Below are positions 16,760-25,532 of a stretch of 64,000 nucleotides of DNA, piece by piece. Numbering within the stretch: position 1 is the first letter of the stretch; the number at the start of each line of letters is the position of its first letter. The position numbers were made by a program, and so were the translations under genes. The DNA comes from Phycisphaerae bacterium (lineage in GTDB: Bacteria > Planctomycetota > Phycisphaerae > UBA1845 > Fen-1342). Under the pieces are notes generated by a model. The model had not been told where the DNA came from. It ran no database searches and worked only from the letters and a program-made list of their open reading frames with translations. The stretch spans positions 186,001-250,000 of the forward strand of contig JAUIEC010000005.1 of the NCBI GenBank assembly GCA_030428945.1. Reading direction: 5' to 3'.

Positions 16760-17644
16760 TCAAGCCTCCAACGGCATCCTTGCCAGTTGATCACAAAGCT
16801 GCACGAACGAAATCCCGACCCGCGCCGCAGCCTTCGGAAGCAGCGAACTGGCCGTGAATCCCGGCAGCGTATTCACCTCCAGCAGCCAGTGCTGCTGATC
16901 CGCGTCCAGCATCCAGTCGACCCGCGCCAGGTGCCGCGTGCCGATTCGCTCGACCAGTCGCAGGCTGTCCGCCTGCACCCGCGCCTGCACGTCGGCCGGC
17001 AGCGTGTCGAACAGGTACTGCGTCCGGCCCGTCTCGTACTTGGCGGCGAAGTCGTACGACTCGCCCTCCGGCCGAATCTGAATCACCGGCAGCGCCCGTC
17101 GGTCGAGCAGCCCGCAGGTCAGTTCCGGGCCGACGATCCGCGCCTCCACCAGGGCCGCGCCGCAGGCCTGCACGCAGGCCGCCACGGCCGCATCACGCTC
17201 GGCGACCGTCCCCGGCATCGCCAGCAGCACGCTGCTGCCCTCGGCCACCGGTTTGACCACGCAGGGCGGCGCGAGCGTCGCGACCTGCCCAGCCGTCACC
17301 TGTTCGAACGCCGGCGTCCGCAGACCAATCTCCTCGGCGCAGCGCTTCGTGGCCACCTTGTCGATCGCCAGCGCCGAAGCGGCCTGCTCGGATCCGACGA
17401 ACTTCAGACCGCGGCGAGCCAGTTCCGCCTGCAGATGTCCGTCCTCTCCGAACGTGCCGTGCAGAGCCGGGAAGACCACGTCGGCCGGCAGATCCAGCGC
17501 GGCCAGATCGCCCGGTCCGATGTCGGCCTGCGTAACCGTGTGCCCGGACTGCCGCAGGGCCGCGGTGATCGCCGCCCCGGACGCGAGACTGACCTCGCGC
17601 TCCGCCCCGGGACCGCCGGCCAGCACGGTGATCCGCAGGCTCAC
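16760..17644 (-). CDS. ddl: D-alanine--D-alanine ligase
   Basis: Makes the D-Ala-D-Ala dipeptide of peptidoglycan in an ATP-dependent reaction. 294 aa, ATP-grasp fold. The N-terminus ITVLAGGPGAEREVSLASG matches the Ddl start. FPALHGTFGEDGHLQAEL, CVVKPVAEGSSVLL, TQYLFDTLPADVQARVQ and WLLEVNTLPGFTASSLLPKA (metal and ATP ligands E and N) are all present. The GTG start overlaps the murB stop (GTGA), and ftsQ follows after one base. Confidence 0.95.
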   Translation of the reverse strand: MSLRITVLAGGPGAEREVSLASGAAITAALRQSGHTVTQADIGPGDLAALDLPADVVFPALHGTFGEDGHLQAELARRGLKFVGSEQAASALAIDKVATKRCAEEIGLRTPAFEQVTAGQVATLAPPCVVKPVAEGSSVLLAMPGTVAERDAAVAACVQACGAALVEARIVGPELTCGLLDRRALPVIQIRPEGESYDFAAKYETGRTQYLFDTLPADVQARVQADSLRLVERIGTRHLARVDWMLDADQQHWLLEVNTLPGFTASSLLPKAAARVGISFVQLCDQLARMPLEA

Positions 17645-18522
17645 AGGACGCGGACCTCGAGTTGCAGATCCACGCCGGTCCGGTCGAGCACGCGGGCGTG
17701 GGCGAACTCGATCAGTTGCAGCACATCCCGGGCGGTCGCGTCGGGACCGGCCACGATGAAGTTGGCGTGCTTGGAACTGATCTGGGCCCCACCGACCGCG
17801 GCCTGCTTGAGCCCGGCCTGGTCGAGCAGTCGCCCGGCGCTGTCACCGGGCGGGTTCTTGAAGACGCACCCGGCCGAGCGCTGGCGGAGGGCAGGCTGGG
17901 CGGCCGACTTCTCCTGCCAGATCTGCTTGTAGCGGGCCCGGGCCTGCTCCGGATCGTCGCGTCCCAGCCGCAACGTGGCGGCGACGACGACCTCGTCCCG
18001 CAGGTTCGTTTCGCGATAGGCAAAGCCGAGTTGTTCCGCCGGCCGGGTCTCGCACACGCCGTCGGGCGTGACGACGTGCACCGAATCGACGAAGTCGGCG
18101 ATCTGTCCGTAGCGTCCGCCCGCGTTCATCCGAACGATGCCGCCCAGCGTGCCCGGAATGCCGGCCAGGGCTTCCAGCCCGGTCAGTCCGACATCGAGGC
18201 ACTTGAGAATCAGGCGGGTGAAGTCCAGCCCGGCGCCGGCGACGACGGTCTGGCCGGAGACGCCGCAGCCTTTGAAGTGCGGATGCTCGAGTTGAATGAC
18301 GGCCCCGTCGAAGCCCTCGTCGCGGACCAGCAGGTTCGCGCCGCGGCCGAGTACGGCGCAGCGGACATTCTCAGCCTTGCAGCGCTGCAGCAGGCGGGCG
18401 AGTTCGTCGGTGTCGCGCGGCGTGAACAGCCAGCGGGCCGCCCCGCCGAGCTTGTACCAGGTGCGGTCCGCCAGCGGCGCGTCAGCCTGGCAGATTTCCG
18501 CGAAGTCTTGCAGCCAAGTCAT
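17641..18522 (-). CDS. murB: UDP-N-acetylenolpyruvoylglucosamine reductase
   Basis: NADPH- and FAD-dependent reduction of the MurA product to UDP-MurNAc. 293 aa from ATG 18522 (MTWLQDFAEI). FAD-binding phrases: NVRCAVLGRGANLLVRDEGF and LEALAGIPGTLGGIVRMNAG. The catalytic region has FAYRETNLRD and RQRSAGCVFKNPPGDSAG, then LLDQAGLKQAAVGGAQISSK and HANFIV. It overlaps murC by 41 bases and ddl by 4 bases, so the operon is tightly coupled. Confidence 0.95.
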   Translation of the reverse strand: MTWLQDFAEICQADAPLADRTWYKLGGAARWLFTPRDTDELARLLQRCKAENVRCAVLGRGANLLVRDEGFDGAVIQLEHPHFKGCGVSGQTVVAGAGLDFTRLILKCLDVGLTGLEALAGIPGTLGGIVRMNAGGRYGQIADFVDSVHVVTPDGVCETRPAEQLGFAYRETNLRDEVVVAATLRLGRDDPEQARARYKQIWQEKSAAQPALRQRSAGCVFKNPPGDSAGRLLDQAGLKQAAVGGAQISSKHANFIVAGPDATARDVLQLIEFAHARVLDRTGVDLQLEVRVL

Positions 18523-19927
18523 GTGCGACCTTTCCGATATCGCCGGCACCCATCGTGATGACGAGATCGCCGGAGCGAACCTGGCCGGCCAGGCGGTCGA
18601 CCAGGTCGGGGAATTCGGGCAGAAACTCCGCATCGCCACCCTGCGCCGCGATGCGTTCGACCAGGTCCGAGGCGTGAATCGCCTCGCGCTCCCCGGCACT
18701 GTCGCGGACGAAGTAGATCCGCGACATCAGGACCTGGTCCGCGCCGGAAAAGCTCGTCGCGAAATCCTCGAGCAGGAAACGCGTCCGCGAATGCTGGTGC
18801 GGCTGAAACACGCAGATCAGCCGCTGCGGGGCGAAGCGCTCGCGCGCGGCCGCCAGCGTCGCCTGAATCTCGACCGGATGATGCGCGTAGTCGTCGACCA
18901 CCTGCACCTCGTTCACCCGGGCGACATCCTCCAGCCGACGCTGCGCCCCGCGGAACGTGCCCAGACCCCGGGCGATCGACGGCCAGTCCGCCCCCGCCTC
19001 GTACGCCAGGGCCGCCACCGCCAGGCCGTTGCTCAGGTTGTGCCGCCCCGAAAGCTCCAGGTGCACCCGCCCGAACAACTGCCCCCGATACGAAATGTCC
19101 GCCTCGGGCCGCCCGTCCACCACCGCGACATTCGTCGCCCGCCAGTCACAGTCATCCCGCAGACCGTAGGTCTCGACCCGCGTCCGAGCCGCGGCCGCCA
19201 CGCGCCGGGCCCGCTCGCAGTCCCCGCTGCACAGCAGGTAGCCGTCGGAACGCACCTGCCCCGCGAACGAGGCAAAGGCGGCTTCGATCTCGGCAACATC
19301 GCGATAACAGTCCAGGTGATCCTCGTCGATATTCAGAATCACGGCCGAGGCCGGCCGCAGGTTCAGGAACGAGCGGTCGAATTCGCAGGACTCGACGACG
19401 AAGTGCCGACCGCTGCCGGTCGCGCTGCCGCTGCCAAGCTGATCGCAGTTCGCCCCGACGATGTAGTTCGGATCCAGCCCCGCCAGCCGCAGGGTGTACG
19501 CCAGCCACGCCGTGGTCGTGCTCTTGCCGTGCGTCCCGGCCACGGCAATCCCCTCGTACCGATCCAGCAGCACGCCGAGCATGCGGGCGTACTTGAGGAT
19601 CGGCAGGTCGCGGGACCGGGCCGCTTCGAGTTCGGCATGCTGGTGCGGGATCGCGGCCGAGGCGACGAGGACGTCGCTCGCGGCCGGAATCGCCGGCGGG
19701 TGCTGTTCGTAGCGAACGTCGGCACCGGCGCGGCGCAGTTCCTCGGTCGCCGGCGATGCGCAGCGATCGGTGCCCGAAACGCCAGCGCCATGCTGAAGCA
19801 GCAGTCGGGCCAGTCCGGCCATGCCGCTGCCGCCGATTCCCACCAGGTGAACGTGGGTGGATCGCAGATCGGCAGGCGGAATCCATTCCGGAGTGCCGCG
19901 CGGGTTGGTACTCAATGTGACATCCAT
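18482..19927 (-). CDS. murC: UDP-N-acetylmuramate--L-alanine ligase
   Basis: Adds L-Ala to UDP-MurNAc, the first peptide-stem step. 481 aa from ATG 19927 (MDVTLSTNPRG). Mur ligase domains in order: nucleotide-sugar domain with HLVGIGGSGMAGLARLLLQH (about 28-47), ATP-binding GTHGKSTTTAWLAYTLRLAG, central FNIDEDHLD-like region (ILNIDEDHLDCYRDVAEIEA), GRHNLSNGLAVAALA, and DDYAHHPVEIQATLAAARER in the C-terminal domain. It is the first gene of the murC-murB-ddl-ftsQ run and is divergent from the O-antigen-ligase-like gene with a 139-base gap. Confidence 0.96.
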   Translation of the reverse strand: MDVTLSTNPRGTPEWIPPADLRSTHVHLVGIGGSGMAGLARLLLQHGAGVSGTDRCASPATEELRRAGADVRYEQHPPAIPAASDVLVASAAIPHQHAELEAARSRDLPILKYARMLGVLLDRYEGIAVAGTHGKSTTTAWLAYTLRLAGLDPNYIVGANCDQLGSGSATGSGRHFVVESCEFDRSFLNLRPASAVILNIDEDHLDCYRDVAEIEAAFASFAGQVRSDGYLLCSGDCERARRVAAAARTRVETYGLRDDCDWRATNVAVVDGRPEADISYRGQLFGRVHLELSGRHNLSNGLAVAALAYEAGADWPSIARGLGTFRGAQRRLEDVARVNEVQVVDDYAHHPVEIQATLAAARERFAPQRLICVFQPHQHSRTRFLLEDFATSFSGADQVLMSRIYFVRDSAGEREAIHASDLVERIAAQGGDAEFLPEFPDLVDRLAGQVRSGDLVITMGAGDIGKVAHDLAARLRGNLPG

Positions 19928-20066
19928 GACACGTCCGAAAAGATACTGTCCGCGGAACGGACAAACAACCAAAACTCCCGCCAAGCGGCGCGAATCGGTT
20001 GCACAATGCGCGATCCGACGGCAACCTGCGGCGTACAACCGGCAGTCTGACGTCGATCGAGATGCC

Positions 20067-22925
20067 ATGCAAACCGCGCCATCGCTCGTCACACCCGAAT
20101 CTTCGCCGGCCCGCTGGCGCAGTCGCCTGTCCCTGGCTGCGCTGCTGCTGGCCATCGCCCTGCTGCTGAGCAACGCCGTCCTGATCAGCCCGCCGCCGGC
20201 ACCCAGCTACCCCGGCGCGATCGAGTGGCACCCCGATTCGCTGCTCCGCCCGCTGATCGACGCGCTCTCCCTTTTCGGGGCCCTGCAGACCGTCCGCGGC
20301 GTCGAGATCAAGGATGTCGCCCTGCACGTGGCCGTCGCCCTGCTGATGATCCTCCTCGCCATCCGCGCCGTCGTCTCCGGCCTGCTGCCGCCCGACCGCC
20401 GCACCGCCCGCGGGGCATGGTTCTCGGCCGAGGTGCTGTTCGTCGGCTGGGTCGTCTGCTCGGCGCTCAGCGCCCTGTGGTCCGGCGACGCGCAGCTTGC
20501 GCTCACCCAGTCCACGCTGTTCGGCCTCAATGTCGCCTGGGCGATCGGCCTGTCGTGGATTCTCGAAGGCCGCGACGTGCCGCGCCTGATCTGGGGCTAC
20601 ATCGCCGCGGCCACGATCTGCGCCGGGCTGTGCATCTGGTACTACCACGAGCGCAACCCGTTTCACCGTCCGGGGTTCCCGATCGGCAACCCGAGTTCCC
20701 TGGCCGGCGTCACCGTACCCGCCTTCCTGATCTGCGCGGTACTGGTCGCCGGCGGACTGGCCGGCTGGCTGCGGGGCGGAGAACGCGTCTCCCGCGCCTG
20801 GATCGGCGCCGCGGCCATCGCCCTGGTCCCGCTCGGCTACACGCTGCACCTGACCTCGTCACGGGCCGCGATCGTCGGCGGCGTGCTCGGAATTGCCGGC
20901 GTGCTGTTCCTGACGGTCACCCGACGGGCCCGCCTGGCCATCCTCGTCACGCTCGGGGTCCTCGCCCTCGCGGGCGTCTGGCGGCTGTCCGCCTCGATGG
21001 AAGAAGTCGCCATGGCCCGCGGCGCCACCGTCCGCTTCCGCCTGTACACCTGGCAGTACGCGGCCGAAATGTGGAGCCGCCGCCCGATCAGCGGTAACGG
21101 CGCCGGCTGCTTCCCCCGGGCCGCCAGCGGATTGTCGACCACCCACCAGAAACTCGACCCGGCCGCCTTTCTCGGCGAGAAGATCGCCCACGTCCACAAC
21201 GAGTTCTTCGAAGTCCTGGCCGAGATCGGCCTGATCGGCGGACTGACCTTCGTCGGCGGCGTCGTCGCCACGCTGGTCGCGGCCAGCGGCATGCTGCAGT
21301 CGAGTTTCTCGCGGCAGCGGTTCCTGGTGATCCTGGGACTGGTCGCGGGATTCCTGGCGCTGCTCGGCGACAGCCTGTTCGGCGTCGGACTGCGCCTGCC
21401 CGGAATGCCGCCGGTGTTCTACACGCTGCTCGGGGCGCTCTGGGCCCAGTGCCGGGCCGTCTCGAAGCAGCACGGCCCGCCCGCTGAAAACAGCAACTGG
21501 CTCCGCGACATGGTCGGACGCCGCTTCGGACTCGCCGCCCTCGCCCTGCTGGCGGCCGGGATGGCGGCCTGGTTCGGCAGCAGCAACCTCCGCGGATTGC
21601 GCGGCGAAGTCGCGGCGATCACGGCCGCCCACGACGCCCGCTACGAGGACGCGATCCGCCTGAACCGGGCGGCGGCCGAGCGCCTGCTCGATCCGATCCG
21701 GATCCTGCTGGCACGCGAGCGGGTCATCTACGCCCTGGCCTACGCGGCCGAACAGGAGGCCGAACTGGCGTTTGATGTCCTGTATGACAAGGACGCCGAT
21801 CCCGATGTCCGTCGCGAACTGGTCTCGACCGCCATCCGGTTGAACGAGCGGGCCTATCGGGCGGCCGAAGCCTTCCACCAGAAGACGCCCGGCTTCGGAC
21901 GGGCGGCCGCGATCGGCGGACGCTCGGCGGACATTCTGGCGCAACTGGCGACGCCGCACGATTCGCAGTGGGCGGCGATCTGGCGCGAGCGGGCCTGGCA
22001 GGCGTGGCGGCTGCAGCGGTTGTTCAACCCGTACGAGCGCGGCACGCTGCTGGCGCTGCTGAGCTTTCCGATGCCGATCGGCGATCAGTTGGGTCTGCTC
22101 CGCGATGCCCTGCGGGCCGGGGCCGCCGACGCGGACTGGCTGAACGCCCTGCAGCAGATCTCCAACCACCCGCAGTTCGCGGAGACCCTCGCCGGTCTGA
22201 CCGCGACCGTCACGCCCTACACGACCGAGTCCCGCCGCGACGCCCTGATGATCAGCGCCGCGCCCGAGATGTTCCGCCTGCGCGGCATCTGGCGGCACAA
22301 CCAGGGAGACTCGGCCGGCGCGGCCGGCGACGCGGCACATGCCGCCGATCTGTACCAGCCGCTCCGCTCACGCGTGCCGACGCTCGAGAGCGTCGCGCTG
22401 TCCGAGCAGGCCGAGTACGAGTTCAGCGCCGACAACGCCGACGCCGCCCGCGCCATCGAAACGGCGCGGCGGGCACTCGAGCGGCTGCCGCAGATCCAGG
22501 CTCAGCAGTACGACAAGCTCGCGGCCCCCTTCCGCCAGCGCCTGGCCCGCTACCTGCTGACGGCCGGCCGGCGGGACGAAGCCGCCGAGATCCTCGACCT
22601 GCTCTATCCCGACGCAACCGAGGCCCGCGGCGCGTTCATCGTGCAGGCCCTCGAAACCACGTTGAACACGTTCGGCTGGCGCGACCCGGCCGAGCGTCCG
22701 CCGCTGACGGCGTGGATCGAGGCCCTGCTGGAACTGGCCCCGCAGAACAGTTCGGCCTGGTACTGGCGCAGCCTCCTGGTAGCCGAGCAGGGACCCGAGG
22801 CGGCCCGGGCATACCTCGACAGCCTGCCGACGCTGACGCCACCGGCCCGCGAAGCCGTCTCGGCCGCCCTGTGCGACGTGCTGCCCGAAGCCTGCCAGCC
22901 CGGCCCGCCGGCGCCGGCGGAGTAA
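20067..22925 (+). CDS. O-antigen ligase-like polymerase with C-terminal helical repeats
   Basis: 952 aa from ATG 20067. The first about 470 residues hold some 10-12 membrane segments, starting with LSLAALLLAIALLLSNAVLI. The Wzy_C/WaaL signature lies near 330-390: TWQYAAEMWSRRPISGNGAG and then EKIAHVHNEFFEVLAEIGLI, where the H-N-x-x-x-E pattern is the family hallmark. The second half (about 500-950) is soluble, Ala/Arg/Glu-rich and helical, like TPR-type repeats. The predicted role is polymerising or transferring a surface polysaccharide. Downstream, 535 bases contain only repeats. Confidence 0.75.
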   Translation: MQTAPSLVTPESSPARWRSRLSLAALLLAIALLLSNAVLISPPPAPSYPGAIEWHPDSLLRPLIDALSLFGALQTVRGVEIKDVALHVAVALLMILLAIRAVVSGLLPPDRRTARGAWFSAEVLFVGWVVCSALSALWSGDAQLALTQSTLFGLNVAWAIGLSWILEGRDVPRLIWGYIAAATICAGLCIWYYHERNPFHRPGFPIGNPSSLAGVTVPAFLICAVLVAGGLAGWLRGGERVSRAWIGAAAIALVPLGYTLHLTSSRAAIVGGVLGIAGVLFLTVTRRARLAILVTLGVLALAGVWRLSASMEEVAMARGATVRFRLYTWQYAAEMWSRRPISGNGAGCFPRAASGLSTTHQKLDPAAFLGEKIAHVHNEFFEVLAEIGLIGGLTFVGGVVATLVAASGMLQSSFSRQRFLVILGLVAGFLALLGDSLFGVGLRLPGMPPVFYTLLGALWAQCRAVSKQHGPPAENSNWLRDMVGRRFGLAALALLAAGMAAWFGSSNLRGLRGEVAAITAAHDARYEDAIRLNRAAAERLLDPIRILLARERVIYALAYAAEQEAELAFDVLYDKDADPDVRRELVSTAIRLNERAYRAAEAFHQKTPGFGRAAAIGGRSADILAQLATPHDSQWAAIWRERAWQAWRLQRLFNPYERGTLLALLSFPMPIGDQLGLLRDALRAGAADADWLNALQQISNHPQFAETLAGLTATVTPYTTESRRDALMISAAPEMFRLRGIWRHNQGDSAGAAGDAAHAADLYQPLRSRVPTLESVALSEQAEYEFSADNADAARAIETARRALERLPQIQAQQYDKLAAPFRQRLARYLLTAGRRDEAAEILDLLYPDATEARGAFIVQALETTLNTFGWRDPAERPPLTAWIEALLELAPQNSSAWYWRSLLVAEQGPEAARAYLDSLPTLTPPAREAVSAALCDVLPEACQPGPPAPAE

Positions 22926-23021
22926 CGTCGCAGGCGTCACGGATCGGCGCTGCAATCCGCCCGCGGTCGTCGATCAACACCGGGAGCAAGTGTCGATCGA
23001 CGCGGGGGGAAGAAGACACTG

Positions 23022-23074
23022 CACCGGGTGCCCCATCGTTGAGCGAGCGCAGCGAGCGGAACGGTGGGGGACTG
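23022..23074. repeat. Element B hairpin repeat, copy 2
   Basis: CACCGGGTGCCCCATCGTT, core GAGCGAGCGCAGCGAGCG, then GAACGGTGGGGGACTG. The ends pair (CCCCATCGTT with AACGGTGGGG), giving a hairpin. It is preceded by AGAAGACACTGC, which recurs at 23079-23090. It is a tandem neighbour of copy 3. Confidence 0.7.
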
Positions 23075-23122
23075 GGTAAGAAGACACTGCGAAGATCGAC
23101 GAAGATCGCAGTGACACACGCG

Positions 23123-23175
23123 CAACGGGTGCCCTACCCTTGAGCGAGCGTAGCGAGCGGAAGGGTGGGGGACTG
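23123..23175. repeat. Element B hairpin repeat, copy 3
   Basis: CAACGGGTGCCCTACCCTT, core GAGCGAGCGTAGCGAGCG, then GAAGGGTGGGGGACTG. CCCTACCCTT pairs with AAGGGTGGGG. The changes relative to copy 2 keep pairing in both arms (TCGTT/AACGG versus CCCTT/AAGGG), suggesting selection on the hairpin or independent copies of a mobile palindrome. Confidence 0.7.
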
Positions 23176-23206
23176 CGCAACGTCTCGCCCGCACCTGGCT
23201 CCCTGG

Positions 23207-23390
23207 CCAAGCGGTGCGGCATCGACGCCTGAGGCTTCCGCAAAAAACAGAATCGTGGACGGCCGCGTCGATGACGCACCCTACGGACCGCAAGAAACAA
23301 ATCGTGGACGGCCGCGTCGATGACGCACCCTACGGACTGCAAGAAACAAAACCGTGGACGGCTGCATCGATGACGCACCCTACGGACTGC
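23207..23390. repeat. Element A copy 1 (reverse) plus two extra half-units in tandem
   Basis: A full inverted element at 23207-23287 (GCGGTGCGGCATCGACGC ... GCGTCGATGACGCACC, then CTACGGA) is followed by two more copies of only its right half (GTGGACGGCYGCRTCGATGA... then CGCACCCTACGGACT). The spacing is 49 and 50 bases. The half-units have lost their pairing partner, which looks like local tandem duplication. Confidence 0.7.
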
Positions 23391-23410
23391 CCCCCGGCCC
23401 CCGCGCTCCC

Positions 23411-23459
23411 TGCCCCCTTCTTGCTCCCTCGCTCCCTCGCTCCCTCGCTCCCTTCCCAG
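23411..23459. repeat. CTCCCTCG-type array at a gene 3' end
   Basis: TTGCTCCCTCG, then CTCCCTCG repeated and CTCCCTTCCC, ending 1-4 bases before the stop codon of the minus-strand coiled-coil membrane-protein gene. On that strand it reads GGGAGCGA after the stop. Confidence 0.8.
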
Positions 23460-23460
23460 G

Positions 23461-25272
23461 CTATTCATCCTCCGCCGGTGCCGGGGCGTCTTCGCCGGTC
23501 GGTGCTTCGGCCGGGGGGGCCAGGCCGGCCATGCTTTCGGTGAACTCGCGGACGACCTTCCAGTACTGCCGCGGGATTTCCTTGCGATCGATCGCTTCGG
23601 TCGCGTCGCGCTGCGCGGCGGCGATCGCGTCCTTGGCTTCGACGCCGACTTCACCCTTGAGTTGCGGGCCGTCGATCAGCATCTGCCCGATGATCTCGCC
23701 CTGCTGCAGCTTGCCGCGGACCTTCTGCGACTTGTGCCCGAAGGCGGCCGTCTTCTTGCCCGTTTTCGCGCCGTAGCCGAGCCCCTCCTGGGGTCCCTGC
23801 CCGCCGATCTGGTCCGAGTCGAACGGCTTGCGCTGATTCCCCGGCTGACCGTTGCCGCCCTGGCAGACACCCGCCTTGAGGTCCTCCAGTTCGGCCAACT
23901 GCGCCTCCAGGTCGTTCATCATCTGCTCGGCCATCTCGAGGTCGGACATCATCTCCATCGCCCCCGCGACCCCGGCCGCCCCGGGCTGGCCCTCGCCGCC
24001 CCGCCCGTCGCCGGGCTGCTGGCAGGACTGGGCGGCCTGCTGCATCGCCTGGGCCATGTCCTGCATCTTCTGCTTGAGTTCCTGGTTCTCGGCCATCTTC
24101 CGGGCAAGTTTCTCCAACTGCTCGGGGCTGATCTTGGCGCCGGCCTCGGACAGAGCCTTCTGCAGGGCTTTCTGCAGGTCCTTGGGGTCCATGTTCTTCA
24201 TCTGTTCGAGCAGTTTCTTCGCCTGCTCCGGCGTCAGCCCGGCCTTGTTCTCGAGTTCCTTCTGCATCCGCTGGTTGTCGGCCAGCTTGCCGATCTGCTT
24301 GGAAAGGTCTTCGAGCTTCTCCTTCATCGCGTTCATCTGGGCCTTCTGCTCGGGCGTCAGCGATTCGCTCTCGCTGGCCTGGTCGATCTGCTTCTTGAGG
24401 TCCGACATGGCGGACTTGGCAAGCTGCATGTCGCCCTGCTGCAGCGCCTGGGCCAGCTTCGAGGCGTTGTCGTCTCCATCCGGGGTCTCGAGCTTGGCGA
24501 GGTCGCGCTTGAGCGCGTCGAGCAGTTTCATCTCGTCGTTGTCGAGTCGGGCCCGCAACTGGCTGGTGGCGCTCTCGACCTTCTTGACCACGTCGCGGCG
24601 CAGGTCCTCGGGAGTCAGGTCGGACTGGTCGTCAGCGGTCAGCGCGTCGAGGTCGCCGATCAGGTTCTGCAGCCGCGGATTGTCCTTGACCTGCTCGGCC
24701 AGGCGCGCCTGCGTCTCCTTGACCGCAATCTCGATCTGCTTCTTCTCGGTCGCCTGCCGCTGCGTGTCACGGGTCGACTCGGGCGCCACCGACGCCAGCA
24801 GGTTCCACTGCGGCAGCAAACCGTAGAGCAGCACCGCCACCGCCACGACCGCCAGCGTCCACGGCCAGTTGCCCGGCGCGTGCAACGGGACGTGCGTCGG
24901 AACGTGCACCGCGCGGGCGGCCTGAACCGCATCGCTGCAGGTCGCCCGCGCGAACGGGTCACTGCTGGTTTCGAATGCCAGGGCGGAACTGACGCGCTCC
25001 TTCAGGCCGGCCGCCCGATCGATCATCACGGCCGCCACGTAGTCGTTGGCCCGCCGCAGGTACGAGCGCGTCACCGCGATCAGGACCGCCACGCCACCGG
25101 CGGCCGCGCAGGCGGTCATCAGCGGAATGCCGAACTGGAACAGGCGTTCGAGCAGGACGACCAGCGCCCAGCCCGCGGCGGCGATCAGCACGCCCAGGAC
25201 CAGGGCTTCGAGGAACCGGTTCAGGTTCAGCCGGCGGCGAACCTGCTGAACACGCTGCTGGACTTCGCCCAT
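23461..25272 (-). CDS. Two-TM membrane protein with long coiled coil, unknown function
   Basis: 603 aa from ATG 25272 (MGEVQQRVQQVRRRLNLNRF; GGGAGATG upstream). Two membrane segments near the N-terminus (ALVLGVLIAAAGWALVVLL and GIPLMTACAAAGGVAVLIAV) and a third around 155 (WTLAVVAVAVLLYGLLP). Residues of about 185-440 are charged, Gln/Lys/Glu-rich coiled coil with LTPEQKAQMNAMKEKLEDLS and LTPEQAKKLLEQMKNMDPKD. A Gly/Gln-rich stretch with QGGNGQPGNQRKPFDSDQ follows, then a conserved-looking tail KVRGKLQQGEIIGQMLIDGP and IPRQYWKVVREFTESM. It resembles uncharacterised planctomycete proteins of DUF4175-like organisation; I cannot assign a role. A promoter precedes it. Confidence 0.7.
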   Translation of the reverse strand: MGEVQQRVQQVRRRLNLNRFLEALVLGVLIAAAGWALVVLLERLFQFGIPLMTACAAAGGVAVLIAVTRSYLRRANDYVAAVMIDRAAGLKERVSSALAFETSSDPFARATCSDAVQAARAVHVPTHVPLHAPGNWPWTLAVVAVAVLLYGLLPQWNLLASVAPESTRDTQRQATEKKQIEIAVKETQARLAEQVKDNPRLQNLIGDLDALTADDQSDLTPEDLRRDVVKKVESATSQLRARLDNDEMKLLDALKRDLAKLETPDGDDNASKLAQALQQGDMQLAKSAMSDLKKQIDQASESESLTPEQKAQMNAMKEKLEDLSKQIGKLADNQRMQKELENKAGLTPEQAKKLLEQMKNMDPKDLQKALQKALSEAGAKISPEQLEKLARKMAENQELKQKMQDMAQAMQQAAQSCQQPGDGRGGEGQPGAAGVAGAMEMMSDLEMAEQMMNDLEAQLAELEDLKAGVCQGGNGQPGNQRKPFDSDQIGGQGPQEGLGYGAKTGKKTAAFGHKSQKVRGKLQQGEIIGQMLIDGPQLKGEVGVEAKDAIAAAQRDATEAIDRKEIPRQYWKVVREFTESMAGLAPPAEAPTGEDAPAPAEDE

Positions 25273-25348
25273 CAGAGCATCTCCCTCGGTCCGAGTACAT
25301 CCCGGGCCGGCCTGTTCGGTCGTCCGTTGCGACCGGACTCCGTACAGG

Positions 25349-25377
25349 ATGATAAATCGGCGTTTTTGCGGGGACAA
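25349..25377 (-). promoter_or_regulatory. Predicted sigma70-type promoter of the coiled-coil protein gene
   Basis: Minus strand: TTGTCC (25377-25372), 17-base spacer, TATCAT (25354-25349). The -10 box is 5 of 6, the -35 box 4 of 6. It lies in an A/T-rich island 76 bases before ATG 25272. Confidence 0.55.
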
Positions 25378-25450
25378 AACAAATCGGAAAAGCGCTCAGG
25401 CCGGGCGACGCGGACGCCCGACGTCGGTTGCGCTCCCCGGGGGAACGGCG

Positions 25451-25481
25451 AAAGGCGGCCGGGGTGCGTCCCGGACCGCCT
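25451..25481 (-). terminator. Hairpin downstream of the DUF1579 gene
   Basis: Minus strand: AGGCGGTCCGGG, 6-base loop, CCCGGCCGCCT, then TTCGCC. A strong GC stem with a weak T-run, 52 bases after the DUF1579 stop. Plausible terminator. Confidence 0.45.
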
Positions 25482-25532
25482 CTCGCTCATCGTCCGTTTA
25501 CCGGCCCGCCCGACTGGCGTCCGGGATCCTGG

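Noticed and set aside
16400-16860. Frames on the plus strand across the ftsQ/ddl junction
   Set aside because: They are Arg/Pro/His-rich shadows of well-supported minus-strand genes.
23022-23390. Insertion sequence in the 535-base repeat-rich gap
   Set aside because: No transposase frame, no target duplication visible; the gap consists of short palindromes and tandem units only.
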